This document shows positions 30,628-39,274 of a stretch of 64,000 nucleotides of DNA, piece by piece. A model generated the notes under the pieces. It ran no database searches, was not told the DNA's origin, and saw only the letters and a list, made by a program, of their open reading frames with translations. The stretch spans positions 1-64,000 of the forward strand of contig NZ_LOFH01000004.1 of the NCBI RefSeq assembly GCF_001469215.1, written 5' to 3'. Within the stretch, counting starts at the first letter, position 1. Each line of letters starts with the position of its first letter. Made by a program: the position numbers and the translations under genes. Source of the stretch: Pseudoalteromonas sp. H105 (GTDB lineage Bacteria > Pseudomonadota > Gammaproteobacteria > Enterobacterales > Alteromonadaceae).

Positions 30628-32261
30628 TGCGATTATTTTGCTGTTTATTGCTTATCAGCGCTATGCCCTTGTGGGCAATGACCCAACTACAAGCCAGTGT
30701 TGATAAAAACCCGGTGTTAGCGGGTGAATTTTTTATGCTCACAATCAGTGCTGATGACACAATAAAAAATGATCAGCCCGATACTTCTGCGCTACTAAAA
30801 GACTTTGTTGTCGGTCCAATGAGTGTGAGTACACGAACAAATATTGTGAATGGCAGTATATCAAAACAAACCAATTGGTCTGTCAAACTTATGACCCGTG
30901 AGGCAGGCGATTATACGATCCCTTCGTTTAATGTTGCAGGCATTAGCTCCCAACCTATCGCATTAAAAGTGGCAGAGCGAAGTAAAGAGACAGAACAAAA
31001 TAATGATATTTTTATAAAATCATCCATGTCATCAGACTCTTTGTTTGTCCAAGAAGCCGGGGTTTACACGGTTAAGCTTTACCTTGCTAAAGAATTACTT
31101 GATGGTAATTTGACTGCCCCAAGTATGCCAGATGCACAACTCAGTCAAATTGGTAAACAGCAAGAAGAATACGAACTGGTTGATGGTAAACGCTATTTAG
31201 TTATCACCCGCGAATATTTAGTGCAGCCGCAAAAAAGTGGGATTTACACGATAGATGCACCTGTTTTTCAAGGACGTATCCGTCAAAACTATCGCCAATT
31301 AGAGGTCTCGGCGATGGGGGACAGTACCATGATTGAGATTAAACCTATACCCAGTGATTACCAAGGCGCTTGGTTGCCAAGTGAATTAGTTAATTTAGAT
31401 GAACAATGGCAGCCTGATAGCGATACTGTTGAAGTCGGCACTCCAATCACTCGTACACTGACGCTCACGGTGTTAGGGGTCACAAAAGAGCAACTGCCTG
31501 ACATTGAACTGGCCGAAGTGCAAGGGATTCGCAGCTACCCCGATGAAAAAGAAAACAATCACCTTGTGAGAGATGGCAGAGTTATCTCTCAACAAACAGC
31601 ATCCTATGCATTATTGCCGCAAACACCGGGCACGTACACCTTGCCAGAAGTCAGTGTCCCTTGGTACAACACAAAAATTAAACGCATCAGTTACGCAACA
31701 CTGCCAGCTAGAACCATAATAGTAACACCCAGCAGCCTGACAAATGCAACGGCACCTGTTCCTGTGCAAGCACAACGGGTAAATGAACAATCTCAAGCAG
31801 AGCAACCTGTTCGAACTGTTCAAATCCATAACACCCCATTATGGCTTATCATTACATGCGCCATTGGGTATTTGCTTTGGTTAATCACACTTGTTTTATG
31901 GTGGCGCAATAAAGGCACGCCTTCGTCAGATAAATCGCCTGATACTAAAGTGCAAGGTGACAGTACCGCGACTTCTTTAGCCCGCTTGCAAACGCATGCG
32001 AAAAATGCAAACTTATCTGCATTCCACCATGAGTTAAATTGTTATGCCAAGCTGCTAACTCAGCAATCGAGTAATGCGATTGATGCTCTAACACAACAAA
32101 TTAACGACGAGCAATTAACACAACAAGTGGCTAAACTCAGAGCTGCGCTCTATAGTTCACATGATGATACTGTTGAACTGGCTTTAATTTTAAAAGTACT
32201 TGCAGCAAATAAAAATAAAAAACGGACAAGTCAGCACGCAACATTAAAAGGACTTTATTAA
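30621..32261 (+). CDS. batD: BatD family protein
   Basis: 546 residues with a signal peptide (about 1-18), beta-sandwich repeats beginning LQASVDKNPVLAGEFFML and including AGDYTIPSFNV and SGIYTIDAPVFQGR, then a transmembrane helix (about 407-428, PLWLIITCAIGYLLWLITLV) and a cytoplasmic tail. This is the BatD/oxygen-tolerance family. The start ATG has AAGGAG 10 bp before it and overlaps the previous stop by 7 bp. Confidence 0.9.
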   Translation: MVMRLFCCLLLISAMPLWAMTQLQASVDKNPVLAGEFFMLTISADDTIKNDQPDTSALLKDFVVGPMSVSTRTNIVNGSISKQTNWSVKLMTREAGDYTIPSFNVAGISSQPIALKVAERSKETEQNNDIFIKSSMSSDSLFVQEAGVYTVKLYLAKELLDGNLTAPSMPDAQLSQIGKQQEEYELVDGKRYLVITREYLVQPQKSGIYTIDAPVFQGRIRQNYRQLEVSAMGDSTMIEIKPIPSDYQGAWLPSELVNLDEQWQPDSDTVEVGTPITRTLTLTVLGVTKEQLPDIELAEVQGIRSYPDEKENNHLVRDGRVISQQTASYALLPQTPGTYTLPEVSVPWYNTKIKRISYATLPARTIIVTPSSLTNATAPVPVQAQRVNEQSQAEQPVRTVQIHNTPLWLIITCAIGYLLWLITLVLWWRNKGTPSSDKSPDTKVQGDSTATSLARLQTHAKNANLSAFHHELNCYAKLLTQQSSNAIDALTQQINDEQLTQQVAKLRAALYSSHDDTVELALILKVLAANKNKKRTSQHATLKGLY

Positions 32262-32324
32262 TATACTCAATTGGTTGCATGATATTTATGCAAACTAAAG
32301 ACTCCTTAATATAAAAAAGAGCTT

Positions 32325-32882
32325 ATGCCGGGAAATAATAATTCTAAAAGTCAGGTCTTAGTAGATATGACAGAGAAAAAAGCACGCTATGAAAAGCTTG
32401 TTCACGTTTATCATAGCGAACTATATCGTTTTGCTTATTGGTTATGTCGTGACCCTAATATTGCTGAAGACCTTGTCCAAGAAACGTTTTTACGTGCTTG
32501 GCGTGCGCTTGACTCTCTATTAGACCAAAAAGCTGCCAAGCCATGGCTACTAACGATTCTGCGCCGAGAAAATGCTCGACGCTTTGAACGAAAACAATTT
32601 GATTATAGTGATGTAGATAACGACACCCTTGTTGATGACAAGCACGTCACACTTGATGACGAAGTAGAGCAAACAATTGTTCAGCGTCAAATAGCTAAAT
32701 TGCCTGATGAATACAAAGAGCCTTTGCTTCTTCAGGTGGTTATGGGCTGCTCAGGGGAAGAAATCGCGAATATATTAGATTTAAACAAGAACACGGTTAT
32801 GACTCGCCTCTTCCGTGCAAGAAACCAACTGAAAGAGGCTTTAAGCCGTGATGATGAACAACTTAAAGGGGCATCAAAATAA
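32325..32882 (+). CDS. ECF-type RNA polymerase sigma factor
   Basis: 185 residues. Region 2 is YRFAYWLCRDPNIAEDLVQ followed by TFLRAWRAL, and region 4 has LPDEYKEPLLLQ and a helix-turn-helix ending MTRLFRARNQLKEAL. It lies 63 bp after batD and shares a TAATG stop/start overlap with the next gene, a DUF3379 protein that probably restrains it. Whether it controls the Bat operon is unknown. Confidence 0.92.
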   Translation: MPGNNNSKSQVLVDMTEKKARYEKLVHVYHSELYRFAYWLCRDPNIAEDLVQETFLRAWRALDSLLDQKAAKPWLLTILRRENARRFERKQFDYSDVDNDTLVDDKHVTLDDEVEQTIVQRQIAKLPDEYKEPLLLQVVMGCSGEEIANILDLNKNTVMTRLFRARNQLKEALSRDDEQLKGASK

Positions 32883-33661
32883 TGGATGATCTCGAGTTTC
32901 GTCGCCGAGTAATCGCACAACCTCATAATGAGGATCAGGATATTGTTGACTTTGCAAAACAAGACCCTGAACATCAAAAATTCATCGAGCAAATGCAAGA
33001 ACTTGATGATTCATTAAATCAAGCATTGGATATCCCTGTGCCGAAAGGGCTCGCTGATCGTATTTTAACTAACACACCTGAGTATAACGATGACCATAGT
33101 GCGCCTGACAACGCAAACCTCGAAAGTGAAGCCGTTGAAGATAATGTAATTAACGCACAATCACGGTTTAAACTTGGTGGGGCGCCACTCGCGATGGCGG
33201 CATCATTATTTGTTGCTATTGGTGCTTTCTTTTTTACCAGTAACGAGCATAACGTTGCATATGGTGCGGGCGAACATGCGCTTACACACGTATACCATGA
33301 AATTAACTCACTGGAAAAAAGTACCGAAATAAGCCTGCAAACAGTCAACGAAAAGTTTGCTGAACTTGGTGGTAAATTAGATGAGTTGCCCGGTAAAGTG
33401 ACGTATTTAATGTTTTGTGACTTTAAAGGGCAACGAGGTTTACACCTGGTATTCGAATCTGACTATGGGCCAATGACCGTGTTTATTGTGCCTTCAAAAG
33501 CGCAATCCTTTGGGATTGGCGACAGTGACTTTAGCGACCAACGCTTTGCAGGTCACATCGATCGCGGCCCTGATGCTGATACGATACTCGTTGCAAGTCT
33601 CGGTGCGCCTGTTGATCAGTATACTAATCGTATTAATAGCGCCATCCGCTGGCTACATTAA
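32882..33661 (+). CDS. DUF3379 family protein, probable anti-sigma factor
   Basis: 259 residues. A short N-terminal cytoplasmic helical part (MDDLEFRRRVIAQPHNED), one transmembrane segment (about 103-119, LAMAASLFVAIGAFFF) and a periplasmic domain containing YGAGEHALTHVYHE and GLHLVFESDYGPMTVFIVP. This is the DUF3379 pattern seen next to ECF sigma genes. The 1 bp overlap with the sigma gene supports an anti-sigma role, which remains inference. Confidence 0.85.
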   Translation: MDDLEFRRRVIAQPHNEDQDIVDFAKQDPEHQKFIEQMQELDDSLNQALDIPVPKGLADRILTNTPEYNDDHSAPDNANLESEAVEDNVINAQSRFKLGGAPLAMAASLFVAIGAFFFTSNEHNVAYGAGEHALTHVYHEINSLEKSTEISLQTVNEKFAELGGKLDELPGKVTYLMFCDFKGQRGLHLVFESDYGPMTVFIVPSKAQSFGIGDSDFSDQRFAGHIDRGPDADTILVASLGAPVDQYTNRINSAIRWLH

Positions 33662-33682
33662 ATAACTTACACGTAACAATCT

Positions 33683-33719
33683 CAACTACTGCTACTTTTA
33701 CAAAAGTGGTAGTAGTTGA
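33683..33719 (+). terminator. Imperfect hairpin after the sigma/DUF3379 pair
   Basis: CAACTACTGCTACTTTT pairs with AAAAGTGGTAGTAGTTG with two imperfect positions and a 2-3 base loop. A T-tract is weak, so it may be a terminator or an mRNA-stabilising hairpin. Confidence 0.5.
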
Positions 33720-33857
33720 TTTAATACACAGATTTTGTATTTAATATCAACAAACGCACCCTATCCGTTTAGTTTTCATGCTGTTTCTCTTTGTACCTAT
33801 TTATCCAATCTATGAACTGATTTAGAATCTACTTTCTATATTTTTTTGAGGATATTC

Positions 33858-34697
33858 ATGAAAAACCTGATTGTTATTTTTTCTTTGTTAACAGTGTTCT
33901 TTACTGCAAGCTTTGATGCAGAAGCACGGAAAAAGTTTGGTAGTAAAAAAAGTGGTAAAACCCCTGAAACTCAACAAACAGCACAAAAGCAAAAAACCGA
34001 TACCAATACAATCGCACCCGCCACAAAGCCAAAATCAAACAAGAAAGGGATCATGGCAGGCATTTTTGGTGGATTATTAGCGGGTGGTTTGATTGCAGCT
34101 ATGCTGGGCGGTGACTTTGAAGGGATGCAGTTTTTAGAAATGTTATTACTCGCAGCAATTGCGTTTATTATTTTTAAATTAGTGATGGGTGCCATACGCC
34201 GTAAAAATGCCCCACCTCTGGCACATGCTCACGCAAACCATAATGCCCCACAAATGAAGCAAAACATGGCTGAACAAACCAGTTCAACCGGCTTCGGTCA
34301 ACCAAACAATGTACCATTTAACCTGCCTCCAAACTTTGATACCAATGGATTTCTTCAAGGTGCTCGCAGCCATTACCACACCCTTCAAACAGCGTGGAAC
34401 AAGGCTGACTTTAGCACGATGGCTGAATACTTAAGCCCAGAACTTGTTGAAGAGTTTAAAGCAGAGCGTGAAGCGATTGAAAGCGTAGAAACAGAAGTTA
34501 TGTTTATTGATGCAGAGCTTGTTCGTGCCGACACGGACGCAAAAAAATGGCAAGTAAGTGTTCGCTTTAAAGGTAAATACCGTGATTTAGGCGATAAAGA
34601 AGAGCATGCAATTTTAGAAATTTGGCATTTAGAACGTGCAACACGTGATGATTCACCGTGGTTGATCGTCGGGGTTGAAGATTTAATAGACGCATAA
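33858..34697 (+). CDS. Tim44-like domain protein with signal peptide
   Basis: 279 residues from the ATG at 33858, which follows GAGGAT; a TTG 12 bp earlier is less likely. Residues 1-24 form a leader (ends FDAEA), then a Lys/Thr-rich linker, a hydrophobic Gly/Ala stretch (about 60-105) and a C-terminal Tim44-like domain with FLQGARSHYHTLQTAWNKAD and WHLERATRDDSPWLIVGVED. Such proteins occur in many proteobacteria and are membrane-associated; the function is unclear. It stands alone and is closed by a strong terminator. Confidence 0.85.
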   Translation: MKNLIVIFSLLTVFFTASFDAEARKKFGSKKSGKTPETQQTAQKQKTDTNTIAPATKPKSNKKGIMAGIFGGLLAGGLIAAMLGGDFEGMQFLEMLLLAAIAFIIFKLVMGAIRRKNAPPLAHAHANHNAPQMKQNMAEQTSSTGFGQPNNVPFNLPPNFDTNGFLQGARSHYHTLQTAWNKADFSTMAEYLSPELVEEFKAEREAIESVETEVMFIDAELVRADTDAKKWQVSVRFKGKYRDLGDKEEHAILEIWHLERATRDDSPWLIVGVEDLIDA

Positions 34698-34710
34698 TGA
34701 AACACATATA

Positions 34711-34750
34711 AAAAAACCGCACTTCATAGTATGAAGTGCGGTTTTTTTTA
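34711..34750. terminator. Strong bidirectional rho-independent terminator
   Basis: AAAACCGCACTTCATA pairs perfectly with TATGAAGTGCGGTTTT and is flanked by A and T runs, serving the Tim44-like gene and the convergent aminotransferase gene. Confidence 0.92.
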
Positions 34751-34767
34751 TTATATGACTAGTCGTA

Positions 34768-35958
34768 TTACTTACAAACGTCAGCTACGGCGTTAGCAAA
34801 GTAGTCAATATTTGCTTGGCTTATACCAGCAACATTAACGCGGCTAGAGCCTACGATGTAAATACCATACTCTTTTTGTAAACGGTCAATTTGCTCTTTA
34901 TTAATACCTAAGAATGAGAACATACCATTCTGACGGTCAATAAATGAGAAGTCTTGCGCAATGTCTTTGGCTGCTAAACTGTCTTTAATCAACGTACGTA
35001 GACCGTTAATACGGTTACGCATTTCATCCAGTTCGCTGTGCCATTCTTGAGTAAGCTCAGTGCTACCTAAAATAGTATTAACAATGTCAGCACCATGTGC
35101 TGGCGGCATTGAGTAGATGCTACGTACAACACTTAGCATCACTGAGTTAGAGATATCAGCCGATGTGCTGTCTTTAGCGATGATTGAACATGCGCCAATA
35201 CGCTCACGGTATAAACCAAAGTTTTTAGAACATGAAGAACAAATAATTAGTTCATCCACTGCATCAGCTAAAATACGTAAGCCATTTGCATCTTGCTCAA
35301 GGCTTGCACCAAAACCTTGGTATGCAATATCAACAAGTGGCGTAAATCCTACTTCTTTTGCAAGTTCTGCAACCACTTTCCACTGCGCTTCATTTAAGTC
35401 CATACCGCTTGGGTTATGGCAGCAAGCATGCACAAGTACCACATCGCCTTTTGGTACTTGCTTAAGCGTGTTGATCATTTCATCAAAGAGTAAGTCTTTA
35501 TTTTCATAATCATAGTACGGGTATTCTTTAACCTTCAGGCCAGCTGCTTCGAATAAACTGATGTGATTTGCCCACGTCGGGTTAGTAACCCAAATCGTTG
35601 CATCTGGGTTACAACGTGCAACAAACTCAGCAGCAACGCGCAATGCACCCGTGCCACCAGGCGCTTGTGCTGTACGTACACGATTAGCAAGCAAGGCTTG
35701 ATGTTCGCCTAATAAAAGGCTTTCCATTTTCTGACAGAAATCTAAGTTACCTGCAAGGCCAATATAAGATTTACTTGTCTCGTTTTCTAAACGAAATGCT
35801 TCTGCTTTTTTAACGGCGCTTAATACTGGCGTATTGCCTTGCTCGTCTTTATAAACACCAACCCCTAAGTCAATCTTATTTGGGTTAGTATCTTGCTTAT
35901 AGGCCGCCATAAGGCCAAGAATAGGATCTGTTGGTAATGGTTTTAAAACTGAGAACAT
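34768..35958 (-). CDS. Aromatic amino acid / aspartate aminotransferase (class I, TyrB/AspC-like)
   Basis: 396 residues, typical length of the aspartate aminotransferase Ia group. The PLP lysine is Lys245 in SSCSKNFGLYRERIG; NPTWANH and HNPSGMDL are the conserved cofactor and substrate blocks, and the arginine that binds the alpha-carboxylate lies in the C-terminal VAGI region. Substrate preference (Tyr/Phe versus Asp) cannot be read with certainty; relatives in this order are annotated as aromatic aminotransferases. Monocistronic. Confidence 0.92.
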   Translation of the reverse strand: MFSVLKPLPTDPILGLMAAYKQDTNPNKIDLGVGVYKDEQGNTPVLSAVKKAEAFRLENETSKSYIGLAGNLDFCQKMESLLLGEHQALLANRVRTAQAPGGTGALRVAAEFVARCNPDATIWVTNPTWANHISLFEAAGLKVKEYPYYDYENKDLLFDEMINTLKQVPKGDVVLVHACCHNPSGMDLNEAQWKVVAELAKEVGFTPLVDIAYQGFGASLEQDANGLRILADAVDELIICSSCSKNFGLYRERIGACSIIAKDSTSADISNSVMLSVVRSIYSMPPAHGADIVNTILGSTELTQEWHSELDEMRNRINGLRTLIKDSLAAKDIAQDFSFIDRQNGMFSFLGINKEQIDRLQKEYGIYIVGSSRVNVAGISQANIDYFANAVADVCK

Positions 35959-36038
35959 TGACTATCTCTTATCATTATTTAGGGGTTAGCTGTTGCACTT
36001 AGCTTAACATAAAAGGTCACTAGCATGGCTAGTGTTAT

Positions 36039-36698
36039 TTACACTAAAAAGTGAGGAATTTTAATACAACACGCAATTAATAGCGCAAGCGTTTGATCAG
36101 TGAAAAAATCGTTATTAAATGCTTCACCATCCACAATACCGATGCAATTATTTTGCTCATCAAAAAGCGGTAAACAGGCTTCTGATTTCACCTTGGGATC
36201 ACAGGTATAGTATTCGCCACCAGCGGCTAAATAATGCTCAACATTATTAATGACACGACCTTTACCACTTAAGGCAACTTGTACGTTATTACTGCCTGCC
36301 GCAAATGCATCAGTTAACGGAAACAATGGTCTACTTGGTGCGCCAAAATAAGCAAGTTTAAGTAATTGCAGCCCTTCAGTGGTTGTAGTTGCTTGGTAAA
36401 TGCCATACCAATCGACCCCTGTTTGTTCCACCACATAATCAACAATACGTTGTAACTGTGCCAGTTTATTTGAGGACTGGGCATCTTGGGCTATGTAATC
36501 AGATAATTTAAACGGCTCATCTTGCAAATAGCCAAATAAGCTACATGCGCCCCCTTCACCTAGCTCAGGAATTTGATACTGCCAACGCACATCAGGGAGC
36601 TCACTTGAAATTAAAAAGTCTTCAAGTTGGGTAAGCGCTAAAGACACCAATTGCTGCGGCACATTAAGTTGTGCAAGTGATAAATAAGAAGAAACCAT
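36039..36698 (-). CDS. GAF domain-containing protein
   Basis: 219 residues with a GAF fold in the C-terminal two thirds: GVDWYGIYQA, GKGRVINNVEHYL, YTCDPKVKSEACLPLFDE and GIVDGEAFNNDFF. The layout resembles free methionine-(R)-sulfoxide reductase, and one Cys (in TCDPKVKSE) aligns with the catalytic position, but the usual upstream GVCG cysteine is missing. It may be a sensor or a divergent reductase. It lies 68 bp downstream of the partner-switch gene on the same strand. Confidence 0.75.
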   Translation of the reverse strand: MVSSYLSLAQLNVPQQLVSLALTQLEDFLISSELPDVRWQYQIPELGEGGACSLFGYLQDEPFKLSDYIAQDAQSSNKLAQLQRIVDYVVEQTGVDWYGIYQATTTTEGLQLLKLAYFGAPSRPLFPLTDAFAAGSNNVQVALSGKGRVINNVEHYLAAGGEYYTCDPKVKSEACLPLFDEQNNCIGIVDGEAFNNDFFTDQTLALLIACCIKIPHFLV

Positions 36699-36766
36699 CT
36701 AGCCGTCCAAACATCCAAATAAAGCAAAATAGTAACATGACATTTGGCCGCACGCTAGCGTTGAAG

Positions 36767-38413
36767 CTAAGTTAGCTTATAACACATTTCTATCTGGTTT
36801 CCTGAGGCGTTATAAGTTACTTGTTCAGCAATTTCCTCAAGCAATGATATCCCTCTGCCATGCTCTCGCGATAGGCTGAGTCCTTCATTATTAGTGACTT
36901 CATGACCATTACCTGAATCACAAATCGTAAAATACAAACATAAATTTTCTGGGTTGTAGCGCATATCCACAATTATCATCGCCCCTTGCAAGCTGTTTAG
37001 AGCTGCTTCGCGTTGTTGATAAAACTCTAAAAAACCATCTTCTTGATTTTTAATTTCAGAATCAAGGCCAAGCAACCCATGATCTACCGCATTGTTGTAG
37101 GCCTCAGACAAAAGTAAAAATATATCAGAACGGTGTGCTCTCAACCCGCTTATTCGAGTCAAAACATCAACAATTTCTAATACCGGATCCGTGGTTTTTA
37201 TTTGCGTCGAATTTAAGCTTAAAGACATATTAAATGGCAGTGGAGAATAACTTTCTTGCTCAACTTCTTGCTGAGAAACTTGTAAGCAATTAAACAACAC
37301 AATACTCAAATCATCTTGTTGCTTTTCACCTTGGGCAAAGTGAGCAACATGATCAATAATATCATCACATGAAATACACGGTTTCTTCGCAAGTAAGTCT
37401 ATAAAACGGTCTTCACCAAAGTAGTCTTCTTCATCATTTGTTGTTTCGATTATGCCATCTGTGGCTAATACAATTCTCATTGCACTGTCTACTTCAAAAT
37501 GAATCAGCTCACGTTCAAACTCATACGTTTCTAATATGCCCAATGCCATATGCTGTGATTCTAAGGTTTTAAGTACTTTCCCTTGCTGATTTATCACATA
37601 GGCATCAGGTAACCCACCCAGCCAAGCAGAGACACTTTTGCCAGAGCTACTGAGCTCAATAATGGTGGCAGCGCAAAACATATTCCCCGGCAAAAGTTTA
37701 GCAAGTAATGTATTAATTTCATTCGCAATATCATTAACAGCCATGCCCTTATTGACCATAGTGTAAAATACTTTAGAGGTGGGTAAAGCCCCTACTGCCG
37801 CTGCCAGCCCATGACCAGTAAAATCCCCTAACATACAATACAAACTGCCAATAGGGCTTTGTGCAACTAAGAACATATCCCCATTGAACATAGAGGCAGG
37901 CGATAAATGAAAGTCGATGTTATCGGGAAAGTCATGTTGATTTTCAAGCGCATTATTAAAAATGTGCTCAACAATATCGTGTTCACGCTCGGTTTGGTTA
38001 TTGTGATATTCCAATAATCTATTTTGTTTTTGTGCTTCAAGGCTTAGTTGACGAGTTCTGCTGTGGGCTTTTATTTTTGCTGTTAAAATTATTTTATCAA
38101 ACGGTTTATGAATGAAGTCGTCACCACCAAGCGCCAAACACCGCTCAAAACTTTCTTTATCTTCTAAAGAGGTGATGAAAATAATAGGGAGATAAACATC
38201 TTTACTGCGTTGTTTTATCTTAGGTGCCGTTTCATATCCGTCCATTTCAGGCATGATTACATCTAAAAGCACAATATCAATTGGGCCGCTATCGAGCACC
38301 TGAAGTGCTTCAATACCGTTACACGCCGTAACTACATCGTAATTTTGTTGCTCAAGCATAATCCTGAGCAAATCCCGATTAAGCTTTTGATCATCAACAA
38401 CGAGGATACGCAT
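36767..38413 (-). CDS. Response regulator with PP2C phosphatase and serine kinase domains (HsbR/CrsR-like)
   Basis: 548 residues in three parts: a receiver domain (Asp51 in VLLDVIMPEMDGY, Lys in FIHKPFDK), a SpoIIE-type PP2C phosphatase (GDMFLVAQ, LGDFTGHGLAAAVGALP, ATDGIIETTN, QQDDLSIVLF) and a C-terminal GHKL serine kinase (LLLSEAYNNAVDHGLLGL, HGRGISLLEEIAEQV). This is the architecture of HsbR of Pseudomonas and CrsR of Shewanella, which phosphorylate or dephosphorylate a STAS partner. The ATG at 38413 overlaps the STAS stop by 1 bp (TGATG). Confidence 0.93.
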   Translation of the reverse strand: MRILVVDDQKLNRDLLRIMLEQQNYDVVTACNGIEALQVLDSGPIDIVLLDVIMPEMDGYETAPKIKQRSKDVYLPIIFITSLEDKESFERCLALGGDDFIHKPFDKIILTAKIKAHSRTRQLSLEAQKQNRLLEYHNNQTEREHDIVEHIFNNALENQHDFPDNIDFHLSPASMFNGDMFLVAQSPIGSLYCMLGDFTGHGLAAAVGALPTSKVFYTMVNKGMAVNDIANEINTLLAKLLPGNMFCAATIIELSSSGKSVSAWLGGLPDAYVINQQGKVLKTLESQHMALGILETYEFERELIHFEVDSAMRIVLATDGIIETTNDEEDYFGEDRFIDLLAKKPCISCDDIIDHVAHFAQGEKQQDDLSIVLFNCLQVSQQEVEQESYSPLPFNMSLSLNSTQIKTTDPVLEIVDVLTRISGLRAHRSDIFLLLSEAYNNAVDHGLLGLDSEIKNQEDGFLEFYQQREAALNSLQGAMIIVDMRYNPENLCLYFTICDSGNGHEVTNNEGLSLSREHGRGISLLEEIAEQVTYNASGNQIEMCYKLT

Positions 38414-38718
38414 CAATCAATATCAAACTTTTTATCAAACCGTGATATTTGCAGTATTTTCTTTAACTGTGGTTGGCAATTACTAATACAAATTGAATCG
38501 ACAGCGCTATCCAACGTTTTTTTCATATTGAGTAACATACCAAGGGCTGAGCTATCCATATAATCCGTTTCGCGCAAGTCGATTACCACCTTGGTTGTGT
38601 CACTACCAATGTCAGCATAGGCTTGTCTAAACGATTGCACTAAATTAAAGTCGAATTTACCTTTGATTTGAATCGTTAATATATTACCGTCTGTCGATAA
38701 TGCTTTACTTAAACTCAT
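38413..38718 (-). CDS. STAS domain anti-sigma factor antagonist (HsbA/CrsA-like)
   Basis: 101 residues, a single STAS domain. TDYMDSSALGMLLNMK (51-66) holds the Ser (56 or 57) that the kinase of the partner protein would phosphorylate. Encoded directly upstream of, and overlapping, the REC-PP2C-kinase gene, so the two form a partner-switching pair. The downstream target (anti-sigma factor FlgM-type, sigma S regulator, or a cyclase) is not in this window. Confidence 0.92.
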   Translation of the reverse strand: MSLSKALSTDGNILTIQIKGKFDFNLVQSFRQAYADIGSDTTKVVIDLRETDYMDSSALGMLLNMKKTLDSAVDSICISNCQPQLKKILQISRFDKKFDID

Positions 38719-38861
38719 TGTTTACTCCATATTGAAAACGTAATCCGTTCTAATTGTTAATATAAACGCATACGCCTATATACGCCAAAAATAAAAGCAC
38801 GTTAGTGGAAATTTGTTATTATGCATGTCACAGATATTTATTTTTTCATAATAGGTTTAGC

Positions 38862-39191
38862 ATGAGTGATAACAATCTCGTTTATTCAACAGAAACAGGT
38901 CGTATTAACCAACCTAAAGAAAGCAAAGAAATTGTAAGCAAGGTATTTAAGGATGGCGCTTTGCGCATTGAACGCCAAACCAAAGGCCGCAAAGGCAAAG
39001 GCGTTATGCTTGTTGTTGGTATTGATAGTGAACAACATGATCTTAAAAAATTAGCAAAAACCATTAAAAGTAAAATGGGTCAAGGCGGCGCGGTTAAAGA
39101 GGGAGTTATAGAAGTGCAAGGTGATGACCGTGAAAAACTTAAAGCCATCTTAGAAGCCTTAAAGTTTAAGGTCAAAATAGCTGGAGGCTGA
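38862..39191 (+). CDS. yciH: SUI1 family translation initiation factor (YciH-like)
   Basis: 109 residues from the ATG at 38862; the longer open frame to 38805 has an unlikely N-terminus. LRIERQTKGRKGKGVMLVVG and MGQGGAVKEGVIEVQGD with REKLKAILE are the SUI1/eIF1 fold signatures. YciH in E. coli affects start-site fidelity and stress-time initiation. It stands alone, divergent from the STAS gene. Confidence 0.92.
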   Translation: MSDNNLVYSTETGRINQPKESKEIVSKVFKDGALRIERQTKGRKGKGVMLVVGIDSEQHDLKKLAKTIKSKMGQGGAVKEGVIEVQGDDREKLKAILEALKFKVKIAGG

Positions 39192-39274
39192 CGCCAAAGG
39201 CGCTCGACAAGGCGCTTAGGAGACAAGTTAAATGCCCTAATAAAGCCTGAGCGCCATTCACTTTAACCCACCCT

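Noticed and set aside
38805..38861. Longer N-terminus for the SUI1/YciH factor
   Set aside because: The extra 19 residues (CYYACHRYLFFHNRF) do not fit the family and no ribosome site supports that start.
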